Assembly: GCA_035235625.1 (NCBI GenBank)
Contig: CP141147.1
Coordinates: forward strand, 29,928,756 to 29,992,755
Reading direction: 5' to 3'
Length of the DNA stretch: 64,000 bases
Source of the DNA: Saururus chinensis
Lineage: Eukaryota > Streptophyta > Magnoliopsida > Piperales > Saururaceae
Shown here: positions 10,561 to 20,759 of the stretch, in pieces
Numbering within the stretch: the first letter of the stretch is position 1
Layout: the number at the start of each line of letters is the position of its first letter
The notes under the pieces: model-generated
The model's input: the letters and a program-made list of their open reading frames with translations, nothing else
Told to the model about the DNA's origin: nothing
Database searches by the model: none
Program-made: the position numbers and the translations under genes

Positions 10561-12699
10561 CTAGGGGGCCGGCTGTCACTGGGACGCCCGAGGAATGCCC
10601 GTCGTGCAACACTTGCAAGGCCAAATAGCCAAGCGAATAAGCCTTTATTAGTTAAAGTCATGGCCTCGTACTATTCGACTAAGCGTCTAGCCCGCGAAAC
10701 TAAACAACAAACTCTTCCCGTGACAGACGAGGGAACGTACCAAAACTTGTTCACAAGCAAGCTGGCTGAAACACGGCGGACCACGTGAGAGACCCATCTC
10801 GGTTTAGGATACAATGTTTATGAACTTGTATGGAGAGAGACTCGACTGCAAGGATTAAAAGTCACTCAGCTACAGGACAAGAGCATGTTACCAGACTGTT
10901 AAGTTAATTAATAGAAGTATGTTGACGGGCATTGGGATTGAGAACAAGTCAGTGTTCCAATGTCTTTCTTAATGAGAAATTATATACTAAAATCACATCA
11001 TCAATCACATGAGGCCAAATGAAAAGGATGCATTGGCGATATCTTAATCTGACTGGAAGTCGTCTTCAAGGGTATTCATCAGGGGAATGATGTCCCTCCG
11101 GTGGGCATTAATCAACATAGGCTCACCAACATCCTAAAATAGAAGTCGATTGGTGGCTTGCATTGGCTTGTCACTAAGCTAGAAACCAGTACAAACCAAG
11201 GCATTAGCGGCGACCTATCTGATTTCCTCTGTAAACAGCAACTCTCCGATTCCAACACCTTCCAAAAGCTAGAGAGGATGCCTAGGGAGTAAATCATCTT
11301 GGGCAGGATAGTACATTGTAGGTGGGAGGAGGCTGGGGCATGAGAGGATAGCACTGAAGGGATGGCGGAGCTACGTTATGACAGTGGGGGCCTTTGCCCC
11401 CCAATTATTTAAAATTTTTATTATATAATTATTACGTGTGTCTAAGTAGAAAACAATGATTGGTCTATAGCTGACCCCCCGATATTTCACCTCTAGTTCA
11501 GGGAGTTGAGGCAGGAGAGAACGCCAAGGGATGGATGCATCTAGGCCTAGAGAGGACGACGACGGAGGGAGGCAGTCCGGTTAGAGAGGATGCCGGCGGA
11601 TAAAGTTCTCTTATCAATATAGACTTGCAGTTTGGAAACTTAAGTTTTCAATTGGAAAATATTTTTTACATGAAAACTTACAATGCAAGGGCATTTTGAG
11701 CATTTTACTATATGCACAAATTTATTTTTGCAAATCTAGATTGTCTTGCCTACTTTTGTATTTCGGCAAGCCTATTTTTTAAAACCGTTCCAAGCAAAAG
11801 CTTTGGCCGCTACTTTGATATCAGCTCGTGGCTGACTCAACTCCACTTGGCCACCAACCCTGTCTGCTCTTACCCAGTTTGTGAAAGCCTCTTTCTCTGA
11901 CTGACTGCAGCAGTGGGCAGCCTACCCACACCCTTTTATCCAATGAAGTGCCTTTTCTACGTGGGATCCTCTCATACTGCTTTACAAAAGTCCTAGATCT
12001 AAGTCATGGAGATAATGCTTGTTGCCATGTAGATTGCTATTTGTCTGTAAAATAATTGACCAAGTTCAAGAGTTGTTTCTTTGTTCCTCTTTCCAGTTTA
12101 GCAAGCTGAGGAAAACCGCCATTGTGAGTCAAACATGTAAAAGTTGGGGAACATCTTATCTGGCCATCTTCACCTTAGCACACTTCTTTGAACAGATTTT
12201 CCATCACATCTAAAATATGAAGAACCTAATTTAGATTGATGGGAATAGTAAGAATATTCTGGAAGCAGTACTTCTACAGCTTTTGCAGTGAAGTCATGCT
12301 GAACAAGTGAGGAAATTTTGTAACAAATACCTGCATGTGAGGAGCATATGACATGAGCATAACATAACACATTTATGTTACACAATCAGTTAGATCATGT
12401 GGATATCAATCTGCACCAGAATGTATTGTCCACATATCTATAAGATATTAAACAACAATTGCTTAAAAACTACGCATAAATCTGATGCAGCTGAACTTCA
12501 GGTAGATGCCTAGTACACTGTCCAGAATATATTTGATTTGATAACTTCATTCCCAAGTTGAGGAGTCAGAAGTTTGTACCACATGAATCTTGGGACAGCT
12601 CAAAAAAACCCAAATTATATTCTCTGCCACCTAGTTATTCTTCAAAAATTATATAGATGTGCGAACTAAACAAAGGAACTTTAACGGAAAAAAAAAGTA
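10561..12699. other. Intergenic region without a supported gene
   Basis: GC is raised at 10561-10800 and 11040-11620 with short open frames on both strands, but none matches a known domain or shows consistent splicing. 11385-11410 (cctttgccccccaatt) resembles ends of a common plant transposon class. The rest is AT-rich. Confidence 0.4.
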
Positions 12700-12897
12700 C
12701 TTCCTCAGTCCTAAATTAATAGTTCCATTTAGCAAAAAAAAATGTGTTCTATATTAATAGCTCCATTTTGTTCAATTTTAGTAGTTAGGTCCTTAAAAAA
12801 GAGTATTATAAGCATACTTTCCCTTAGATGTGAGTTTTACCATATACTGAAAATTACTTTTTTTTCAAATATAGCTATTAATATGGGACAGAGGGAG
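12700..12897. mobile_element. Stowaway-like MITE M3
   Basis: A 198-bp element flanked by TA on both sides. It starts CTTCCTCAGTCCTAAATTAA and ends ATATGGGACAGAGGGAG, a clear terminal inverted repeat with TA target duplication. The interior contains the tagttccatttagc and tagctattaatatg words shared with M2 and M4-M6. Confidence 0.75.
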
Positions 12898-14428
12898 TAT
12901 TAGACAAGAGATGTTTGTGCATCTTTTGAAGATGAAATACTGCATTGCTTGCATTAACTCTAATTAACCACATTATTAAGTGAAGCTTTGTTAATATGTC
13001 CCAGTATGTTCCTACATGATGCCTTCTAATGAAAGCAAGTCCCTGACTTAATTACATGATAACTTCTAACCTATAAAAACATCTCTAATTAAGAACCTTA
13101 ACTTTGTACTTTGGGTCATATATAAATAATATTTTCCTTCTAATATAAGTTTAAAATTAAAGGGATTTGCAACTCCAAGTCAACTAAAAGAAAGAGGAGC
13201 TATCTTCTTGATCAGAAAAGAGGAGCTATCTTCTGCAATTGTAGTTAATTAAGGGGCTAATTGCCTCTGTTTAACACGTGCACATCATTGATCATACATT
13301 TAGCCTCTAATGCACTCCAACCACCAGTATCTGTTGCATAAAGATAGCTCTAAGTGCAAAATTTCAAACGACAGTATATTATTATTCAAAATGCTTACAC
13401 TTTAAGGGTGGCCAATGAAACTGCTTTCTACATTAAAAAATATCACTAACCTGAAGAAAACAGAGGAATTAAGGATATTTTAATGACTCAGACACAATCA
13501 GGCAGTTGTAAGCCAACATCACCCAACTAATTCACATTCCCTTATAAGGGAAAAGTTCCCAACTACCATAAATACAATCTGCCCAAAAAGAGCACTTGCT
13601 GTGACACTAGGGTTTTGTTCATATAAGACAGTTTGCAATATGTTCTTACTGCCAAAACAGGGGAGTAAGGGGAGGTCGTCCCTACAGAACAAGTCATTCC
13701 GGATAAAGATAAGAGGTTACGGGTGAAATCTGTATTTTTGGAGGAACAAGTGAGCCAAGCTTTTCACATCAATGCACCACCAGCCATGTGATTAGGGGTG
13801 TTAAAAGTGGAATATCTTTGAGCTTTATACCGTTTGGTCTTGAGTTTAAAAGTTCAATTCTGAGCTCAAATCAAGCTCAAATCGAGTTTTAGTCGAGTCA
13901 AGTCTAGTCGAGTTACTTTACCTTGTGATTATTGCTTGGATTTATAATTAGTAACCTGAAAGTTTTATGAGAAAATTGCTGGAAAACCCAAATCGGGAAA
14001 TTTGACATGGTCAAAAACCATTCCAATATGTTAGGATTAGAAAACCAAATAACTAGTCTTAGTTGATTTTGCTTTTTTAATTTAGACAATGAATACAAGA
14101 CCGAGGGAGTAAAGTTTTATAAAAAATTACTCTATATCTCATGAGACATTATATATTTCCGCTAAGAAAAAGCCTTCAAGTAGTTGTATATAAAAAAAAT
14201 AAAAATAAATTATTTTATAGAAAAAGTTAAAACTTGGGAGACATGAAATATATATATAATATATAATATATACATATATATATTTAAAAAAATAATATAC
14301 ATAATGTGAGTTTAAGTTTTTATCGAACTTCGAGAGAGTCAAGCTAATGAGAGGTATGGTTGAGCTTGACTTGACCAACTTGGAGTTTGAGCATAAACGT
14401 ACATCGAGCCGAGTCCAACGTGAGCCAA
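12898..14428. other. HIPP upstream intergenic region
   Basis: No gene seen. It contains a decayed gagctcaaatcaagctc element at about 13795-13915, related repeats at 14330-14430, and an AT microsatellite-like patch near 14245-14300. Confidence 0.4.
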
Positions 14429-14592
14429 GTCGAACTTTTGAGATTACTTTAACAACCTTACATGTGATTACATGGTTTCATTTCATAAATCTTTGCACTC
14501 CTCAACCAAAGTCGAACTTTTGAGATTACTTTAACAGCCTTACATGTGATTGCATGGTTTCATTTCATAAATCTTTGCACTCCTCAACCAAA
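14429..14592. repeat. 82-bp tandem duplication upstream of the HIPP gene
   Basis: Two adjacent copies, 14429-14510 and 14511-14592, each starting gtcgaacttttgagattact and ending ctcctcaaccaaa. They differ at only two positions, so the duplication is recent. It ends about 105 bp upstream of the proposed TATA box. Confidence 0.9.
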
Positions 14593-14697
14593 GCACTCAA
14601 ATCTTGACCTTTAGCCATTAGAAAGGTATACAAACTTTCTGTTTAATATTTTTATTTTTCCTCACATTCTTACACACCCAAGACACCTCTCCCCCTC

Positions 14698-14703
14698 TAT
14701 AAA
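14698..14703 (+). promoter_or_regulatory. Putative TATA box of the HIPP gene
   Basis: TATAAA in a ctctataaatg context, followed by a CT-rich stretch (about 14708-14750) typical of plant 5' leaders. It lies 324 bp before the proposed ATG. No transcript evidence is available. Confidence 0.5.
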
Positions 14704-15026
14704 TGTCTCACTCTCCTCTTCCTTCTTCCCCCCTTTCTCTTCTCTCTAATCAGGAAGAAAAATATTATGAGAGAAAGTGAAGAGGCTGTTGGAATTAAGA
14801 TATTAGAGAGGTGTCATAGGGAGCATAGTGGCAGAGCATGTGCAGAGGAATCATGGTAGCAGTTTGAACATTCTAACAACACCGACCCATTATCACAAGC
14901 TGACACTTGCTGCACACACGGCAGATTCTCTGGTGGTTGGGTCTCTCCTTTTATAGTTTCCCTTCATTCTCTCCATTGTAGATTTGGGAGCTTCAGGCCA
15001 GTCCTTTCAGTTCAGTTCTTGGCCTA

Positions 15027-16523
15027 ATGGGGGCAGCTAAACCGGTATAGTCTGCAGTTAGTCTTTGTTATAATATTTGTAGTTTTATTAGAACTCATCT
15101 GATCTTTAGTTTTTGCCCCCTTATCAGGAAGAAACTAAGGCAGAAAACAAGCCAGAAGAGAAGAAACAAGAAAAGGTTGAAGAGAAGAAAGAGGAGAAGG
15201 CTGAAGAGAAGAAAGAAGAGAATGCTGAGGAGAAGAAAGAGGAGGAGAAGGCTCCACCTCCCCCTGTAGTCTTGTTTGTGGACATGCATTGCGTGGGCTG
15301 TGCAAAGAAGATTGAAAGATGCTTAATGAAATGCAGAGGTCTCTCTCTCTCCCTACATATTGCCATTTGTTCCAGTTCCTCTGCCCTTGCATGTCTCATG
15401 ACATAGTCTTGGTTTTGGTTAGCAGGTGTTGAAGAAGTTCAAACAGATATAAATAAAAATGAAGTAACTATAAAGGGCATAGTAGAGCCGCAAGCCCTGT
15501 GCATAAGAATACAGAAGAAAACCAACAGAAGAGCAAAGGTGTTGTCCCCACCGCCCCCTGCTGAAGGAGACTCCATCAAGCCCCAAATTGTGTCGTCTCA
15601 GGTCTGCGCCCCTCCTTTCCATCTCACTACATCGATCTCTATGCATTTATCTCTTCCTCATCTTCTTCTTCATTGATTCTTCCTCACTCTAATGTTTCTG
15701 GTAATGACAGGTGAATGGAGTGACTACTGTGGTTCTGGAGATCAACATGCATTGCGAGGCATGTGCTGAGCAATTGAAGAGAAAGATTCTTAAGATGAGA
15801 GGTAAACTGTCACAAGTTTTCATGTCACAGCACTAGTTGCAAATTAGGAAAGTGGGAAATGGGCATTGATGCAGCATATGTATCTCATTTAGCATATGGG
15901 TCCACCTGCAATTTGCTCTGTAAATCATTTAGTATTATGGTGAAATAGGTGTTATTCTTGTTTAATTGAGGTGACATGTAAATTACAACTGCTGGTGGTG
16001 TGTGTGTGTGTGCGCGAAAACAGGAGTGCAATCTGCGGAGACGGAGCTAAGTAATAGTAAGGTAACTGTGACCGGCACATTGGAAGCAAACCGGCTCGTT
16101 GATTACATATATCGACGGACCAGGAAACAAGCGAAAGTACTGCCGCCACCGGAAGTCGAGAAACCGAAAGAAGAAGCCCCGAAAGAGGAGGCGAAGCCGC
16201 CCGAAGAGGCACCGAAGCCACCGGAAGAGAAGAAAGAAGAAGAGAAGTCAGAGAAGAAAGAAGAAGAGAAGGAGAAGCCGGCAGAAGAGAAGAAAGAGCA
16301 GAATAAGGACAACAGTGACAATGCAGCTGCCGCCGATAAGAAAGAGGAGGAGAAGCCGGCAGAGAAGGCCGAAGAGCCCAAGAAGGAAGGGGAAGAGATC
16401 TACAACAACGACGATACCGCCAAGAAGTTCATGTACTGGCCACCACCGGTCTATATGATCCAGCAGGTCCCCCCTCCCCAGCTCTTCAGTGATGAGAATC
16501 CAAATGCTTGTTGCATTTCCTGA
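15027..16523 (+). CDS. Heavy-metal-associated isoprenylated plant protein (HIPP)
   Basis: Exons 15027-15044, 15128-15338, 15426-15601, 15711-15801 and 16024-16523 join through GT-AG introns of phases 0, 1, 0 and 1 to give 331 residues. The protein begins MGAAKP, has a Lys/Glu-rich segment (about 7-47), then HMA domain 1 with MHCVGC (Cys61, Cys64) and HMA domain 2 with MHCEAC (Cys150, Cys153). A second long Lys/Glu/Pro-rich tail follows, then YWPPPVYM and the C-terminal CaaX box CCIS, predicted to be farnesylated. HIPPs bind transition metals through the HMA CxxC pairs and attach to membranes or nuclear structures through the lipid; a role in metal handling or stress is a family inference. Both CxxC motifs and the CaaX box are intact. 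The 18-bp first exon is the least certain part of the model: the ATG is followed by a GT donor and the next acceptor keeps frame. Antisense frames here are shadows of the charged repeats. Confidence 0.88.
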
Positions 16524-18244
16524 TGCACTTCACCTAGGCCACAAATGAGGAAACTATATGCATTACAATAAATTAAATGAATGTTAATTTGATATGTATA
16601 CACTTCATGATGTATTTACTTTGGACTACTATCAGTACATAAACTATGCAGTTTGGCCCTGATCAACTGTTGAGCACATTCAAAAAAGAATGAATCTAGC
16701 AGAGCAGCCTTTCTGTGGGGAATTTCGACAAACAGATAGACGGAAATCCGCCCACTGGGCCAGTTATAGATTCTGGCTATGTTTGAAACAGCGGCTCTAT
16801 CCACAAAAGTGGGCCAAAGAGCCAACTTCTGTGGTTAAAGGGGAACACAACTTAAAAGGGCCCATCTTTTGTGGATGCACGTGGAAGGCTGCAGCGTTAG
16901 AAAAGTTGTGGGCTTCACGTGCTGGGCCTGGGCCCAGTCTAAGTCCAACTCGACCATTCTGGTTTTGTGTCCCCCCTTTCTCTTACTTTGAGACGAAGGC
17001 GTGAAAGGACCATCACACGATTAAGAGGTGGGGAGCATGCAAAGCTCCTCCTAAGAATGCTTTACAAAGAATCATATGGGTATCTCTACCAGACTTCCCC
17101 GGGCCTCACGTTAAAATAATTTTGACATTCTAAAGCATACAAGCAAAATGATTTTATTTACTAAATGTTTTTATAAGAGGTTTTGAATAAATAGATTCTC
17201 ATTTTGCTTAAATAACCAAGATGTTAGCTAGCATATATTTACAGTCTTAAAGATATCTAATCTTATCTCATCCTCTTTAAATAGTGTTAAAGAAAAAAAA
17301 AATCTCCTTAATGTGTATGACTACTTTAACTGCTGGCACTCTAGTAAAATATAAAAAATTTCTTATATTATATAAAGGAAAAATAGTAAGCTGAAATGTT
17401 AAGTTATTAGTATGATATCTAATCTTACGACCGGCTGTCTTGGATACCAAAGAAAGACCTGTTGTAATACTAACTATTATGTCAAGAGACCCCTTCTACT
17501 ATAGGATGGGGCTTTTCAACCTACGGGCAACCTTTCGGCTTTATAATTGTATTAGAAAAAATAACTCTTATATGCATTTAGCTTAAATAAAATATTTAAA
17601 TGTCCAAGTTGCTTAAGGTAGATATACATATCACAAAGAAATACTCCACTCCTAGCTCGCTTGGAAAATATCTCGATACATTTGCATGTCCGCCTTAGAC
17701 AAGTTCATTACTTAACTTCGCGGGCCAAACCCTTAATGAAAATGCTACGCTCACACCTAAGAACACTCATCGTGCATACCACAATAAAGGCATAGCCTAT
17801 TTATCATGGTACAATCGAAACACCACACTTTTTATAAAAAAAAATAATATTCCTACTTTATTATCTCTACACCAAAAGCCTACTCCCCGCTTTATTAGAT
17901 GGAGAAAAGTGAATCTCTATCTTGTTAAATGTGATTTTTCTTCTCTATCCATTCAAGAATAGACTTTTGGTATAAAGAAGTCCTTTTACATATGGCATGC
18001 CATGCTTAGTTAAAAAGGAAGTAGATAATTACACAATGAATTTGTACACCAAATTCATACACGTGTGGTGGCATATGTTTATTGGAAAATAAAAGTGGGC
18101 TTCATTGTGAAAAAATAAACCCTCAACTAAGATAACAAGATATGCATTTGTGTTGTATAAATTCAATAAAGCAGTATCATTTCTTATAAAGATGGACATT
18201 CATGTGAATTACGACTTTTTATGTAATTTAACTGGAGAAAAAGT
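16524..18244. other. Intergenic region 3' of the HIPP gene
   Basis: No gene recognised; a frame at 16690-17004 has no family features. The short TIR element family recurs near 17845-17985 (tctctacaccaaaagcctac against cttttggtataaagaag). Confidence 0.45.
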
Positions 18245-18930
18245 TTTCACTGCCATAAATCATCATCAAAATCTGCCTGAGAAGTAACATTCCAGGTTAT
18301 CAAAGCTAGTTCTTTTCCATCTCTTGCAATGGTAAAAGTGAAGGTATAGGCATAAGCAGCCTTCATAAAGGAACGCATGCCTTTGTAGGAGAAAAATAAG
18401 GCCTCACATGACAATAAAGCGACCTCACATGACAATAAAGAGATCCAGTTTTCTCTGTCCAATCAAAATTAAGTGCAAAATTTAGTTTAATATATCCTGA
18501 AACAGGAATATCATTATCTTTTACTTAATTATGGTAGAAGAGCCATAAAACATACGTTAGATAGTAATAGTTTTACACCCTAATTTTTTACATGAAAGGC
18601 CTTACACCATTTATATTTAGATAGAAAAAAATAATTTTTAAGTTGTTAAGTAAGACCCACATTTCCTATCCAATCAAAGATAGTACAAGGCTTATAATAT
18701 AAAGAAATAAGATGTATAACATAAAGAAGTAATATAGAGAAATGGGATTTATAACATAAAGAAATAGGATGTAAGAATACGATTTTCCATATCCGCTAAA
18801 ACAGGGAACATGTATAAGTGCTAGCAGAAAAAAGGGAGGTACAAGTGTTCAGATGTTGCAACTAATGTGAAAGTTAAACAAGAATTACGGTTCATATGTA
18901 AGTCTTCCTACGTTTCCAAGCATTTGTAGT
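18245..18930 (-). repeat. Diverged duplicate of the amidohydrolase 3' flank
   Basis: 18265-18325 matches 20399-20445 (aatctgcc-t-agaagtaacatt, then tatcaaagctag), and 18796-18880 matches 20542-20630 (agtgctagcagaaaaaaggg against agtgtaagcacaaaaagggg, then aactaat-tgaaagt). The two blocks lie in the same order beyond the 3' end of the ILR1-like gene. Extra DNA between them here is mostly short TIR elements. Together with 19085-19298 this is the remnant of a second gene copy. Confidence 0.65.
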
Positions 18931-18937
18931 CGGATAG

Positions 18938-19080
18938 TGATATTCCCACGTAAACACCCAAAAATATTCACACACGAGTTTTGATAGGACTACACAAGTA
19001 GGCCTTACACAAAGTTTACATGGGTTCACTTATCTAGACCAATCAAAACTCATGTGTGAGCTATTGATGTGATAATATCA
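18938..19080. mobile_element. Short TIR element at the pseudogene junction
   Basis: Inner inverted repeats cacacgagttttgat (18971-18985) and atcaaaactcatgtgtg (19042-19058), with outer gtgatattc / gataatatcat ends. It belongs with the element at 7857-7995 by its ends. It sits exactly where the copied 3' flank stops and the copied exon 1 begins. Confidence 0.5.
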
Positions 19081-19084
19081 TTTT

Positions 19085-19298
19085 CCGTTGGTATTCTTCA
19101 AAACGGAGTTCTGGGTACTCATGAATTCACCGCCTGATCGAGACTAATTAGTCCCTCTACTTGCCGGCCTGGGCCAAGAGGTCGGAGAAGTGGGTCTGCC
19201 CATGACGGTCGCCATGGACCGGAGGAGCTTGAGGAACGGAGTACAGTAACAAGAAGCAATGGGGAAAGGGGGACGAGACGAGCTGGGTCTGATCTCAT
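19085..19298 (-). pseudogene. Truncated ILR1-like pseudogene (exon 1 only)
   Basis: Minus-strand sequence from ATG at 19298 to about 19085 is closely similar to the 5' part of exon 1 of the intact gene at 23350 (for example ccggcctgggccaagaggtc, gagaagtgggtctgcccat and ggagcttgaggaac), and the 5' leader also matches to about 19360. The start MRSD-ARL is kept, but a frameshift after the leader LLL run breaks the reading and leads to a stop. Homology ends within the segment encoding [12 protein letters not shown]; the catalytic exons 2-5 are absent. Confidence 0.85.
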
Positions 19299-20098
19299 CT
19301 TATCGAGACCAGCTTCGTTCTTGTTGGAAGTCGGAATCAGAGGAAGATGTAGAGTGGTAGGCGGTAGCAGAGTGTCTTGGTGTTGGGGTAAATTTGAAAA
19401 TTTGTACTTTTTTTTCAAAATAACGTGGCTGTACGTACATGCACTTATTAAGTTCTCCAATAAATAAATAAATATATATATATATATATATAATTTCAAG
19501 TTAATTTAAAAAAATATATATTAAGTTAATTTTTAAAATAAAAATTTTATTAATATTTATTTAAAATAAAACTAAGAAAATTAGATAAAGCATAGTAAAA
19601 ATGAGGGTACATAAATGTTGGGCCTATTAAGGAATATGAGATCGTTTAGCATAACAATTCTATCTCACTATTAAATTAATAATTAATATTATATTTTTTA
19701 ATTTAACTTCTTAGAGTTATAAGATAGGTTTGTAATTAATTACGATTTAAATATCTCCTAATCCTGTCAAATTTAAGGTTATTTTAATATACAAAGTTTA
19801 TATTTTTAATCGCGTTAAATTTATCATTGATTTATAATTAAAACTTTGACCAGCTATAAAGTACATATTTTATTCATTAAAATTGACTTTAAATATACAA
19901 ATTTTATTATAATTTGTCATTCATCTCCCTTGGTCTTATACCTTTATTTAATAGTAACTCATTAATATATAAACCTTTTAAAAAAGATTAATATGAGATA
20001 AAATTGTCAAGTTGATCTTATACTAAAATGATAAAAAAATTTATCCTGCAGCACCCTGTGAAATAGGAGGGCAAAGTATTATTACATTTATATCTCGG

Positions 20099-20100
<2 letters not shown>

Positions 20101-20150
<50 letters not shown>
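20101..20150. repeat. (TA)n microsatellite
   Basis: About 25 TA units. The open frame over it (YIYIYI...) is an artefact. Smaller TA runs lie at 19477-19491 and 23622-23630. Confidence 0.95.
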
Positions 20151-20151
<1 letters not shown>

Positions 20152-20759
20152 CATTATAATTACATTTCAATTCGAGTTGAGATTCAATTTTATATGATCT
20201 GAGCCAAGTAAAGTCGAACAAATACATGTTCAAATTGAACTAGAGAATATTTGAATTCAAGTTAAGATTGAGCCAAGCGTGATTTGAGTCTAGCCCAATT
20301 TAAGCCAAGCCGACCTCGCTCTACTCAACAAGCCAACTTAGCTCGTGGCCCATGTTTGATGAGCTTTTTGGAAAAAGGTTTCAGTGTCTTAAAATATTAA
20401 AATCTGCCTTAGAAGTAACATTTTCCAGTATCAAAGCTAGCACTTTTTCATTACTACAACTATTTTTGAAATGGTCAAAGAGAAGGCATTGACTTTTATA
20501 CCATTAACAAAAAGGTCAACTCCACCACAGATGTAATATAAAGCCGAAGCAGAAAAGATGTAAAAGTGTAAGCACAAAAAGGGGGTAAAAGAGCTCAGAT
20601 GTAGCAACTAATATGAAAGTGACAACCGGCTGACTCAAACATCACGGTTCAAATTCATCCTTAATACAGTTACAAGGTTTTCCTCTTAAATCTACAGAAG
20701 GAATCAGCAATCAAATACTGATTCATTGACCAATTGTTTCAAAGTATCAACTCACTGCA

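Noticed and set aside
10534..10788. Plus-strand frame of 84 codons overlapping the esterase-like fragment
   Set aside because: No recognisable domain; GC-rich shadow of the minus-strand reading.
15095..15399. Antisense open frames opposite HIPP exon 2
   Set aside because: Leu/Ser-rich shadows of the Lys/Glu-rich coding repeat; no splicing or family support.
16099..16458. Arg/Lys-rich +1 frame and antisense Ser/Phe-rich frame in HIPP exon 5
   Set aside because: Compositional shadows of the true frame, which carries the HMA remainder and CaaX box.
16690..17004. 104-codon plus-strand frame 3' of the HIPP gene
   Set aside because: No domain, no signal of splicing, and no homologous copy in the window to test conservation.
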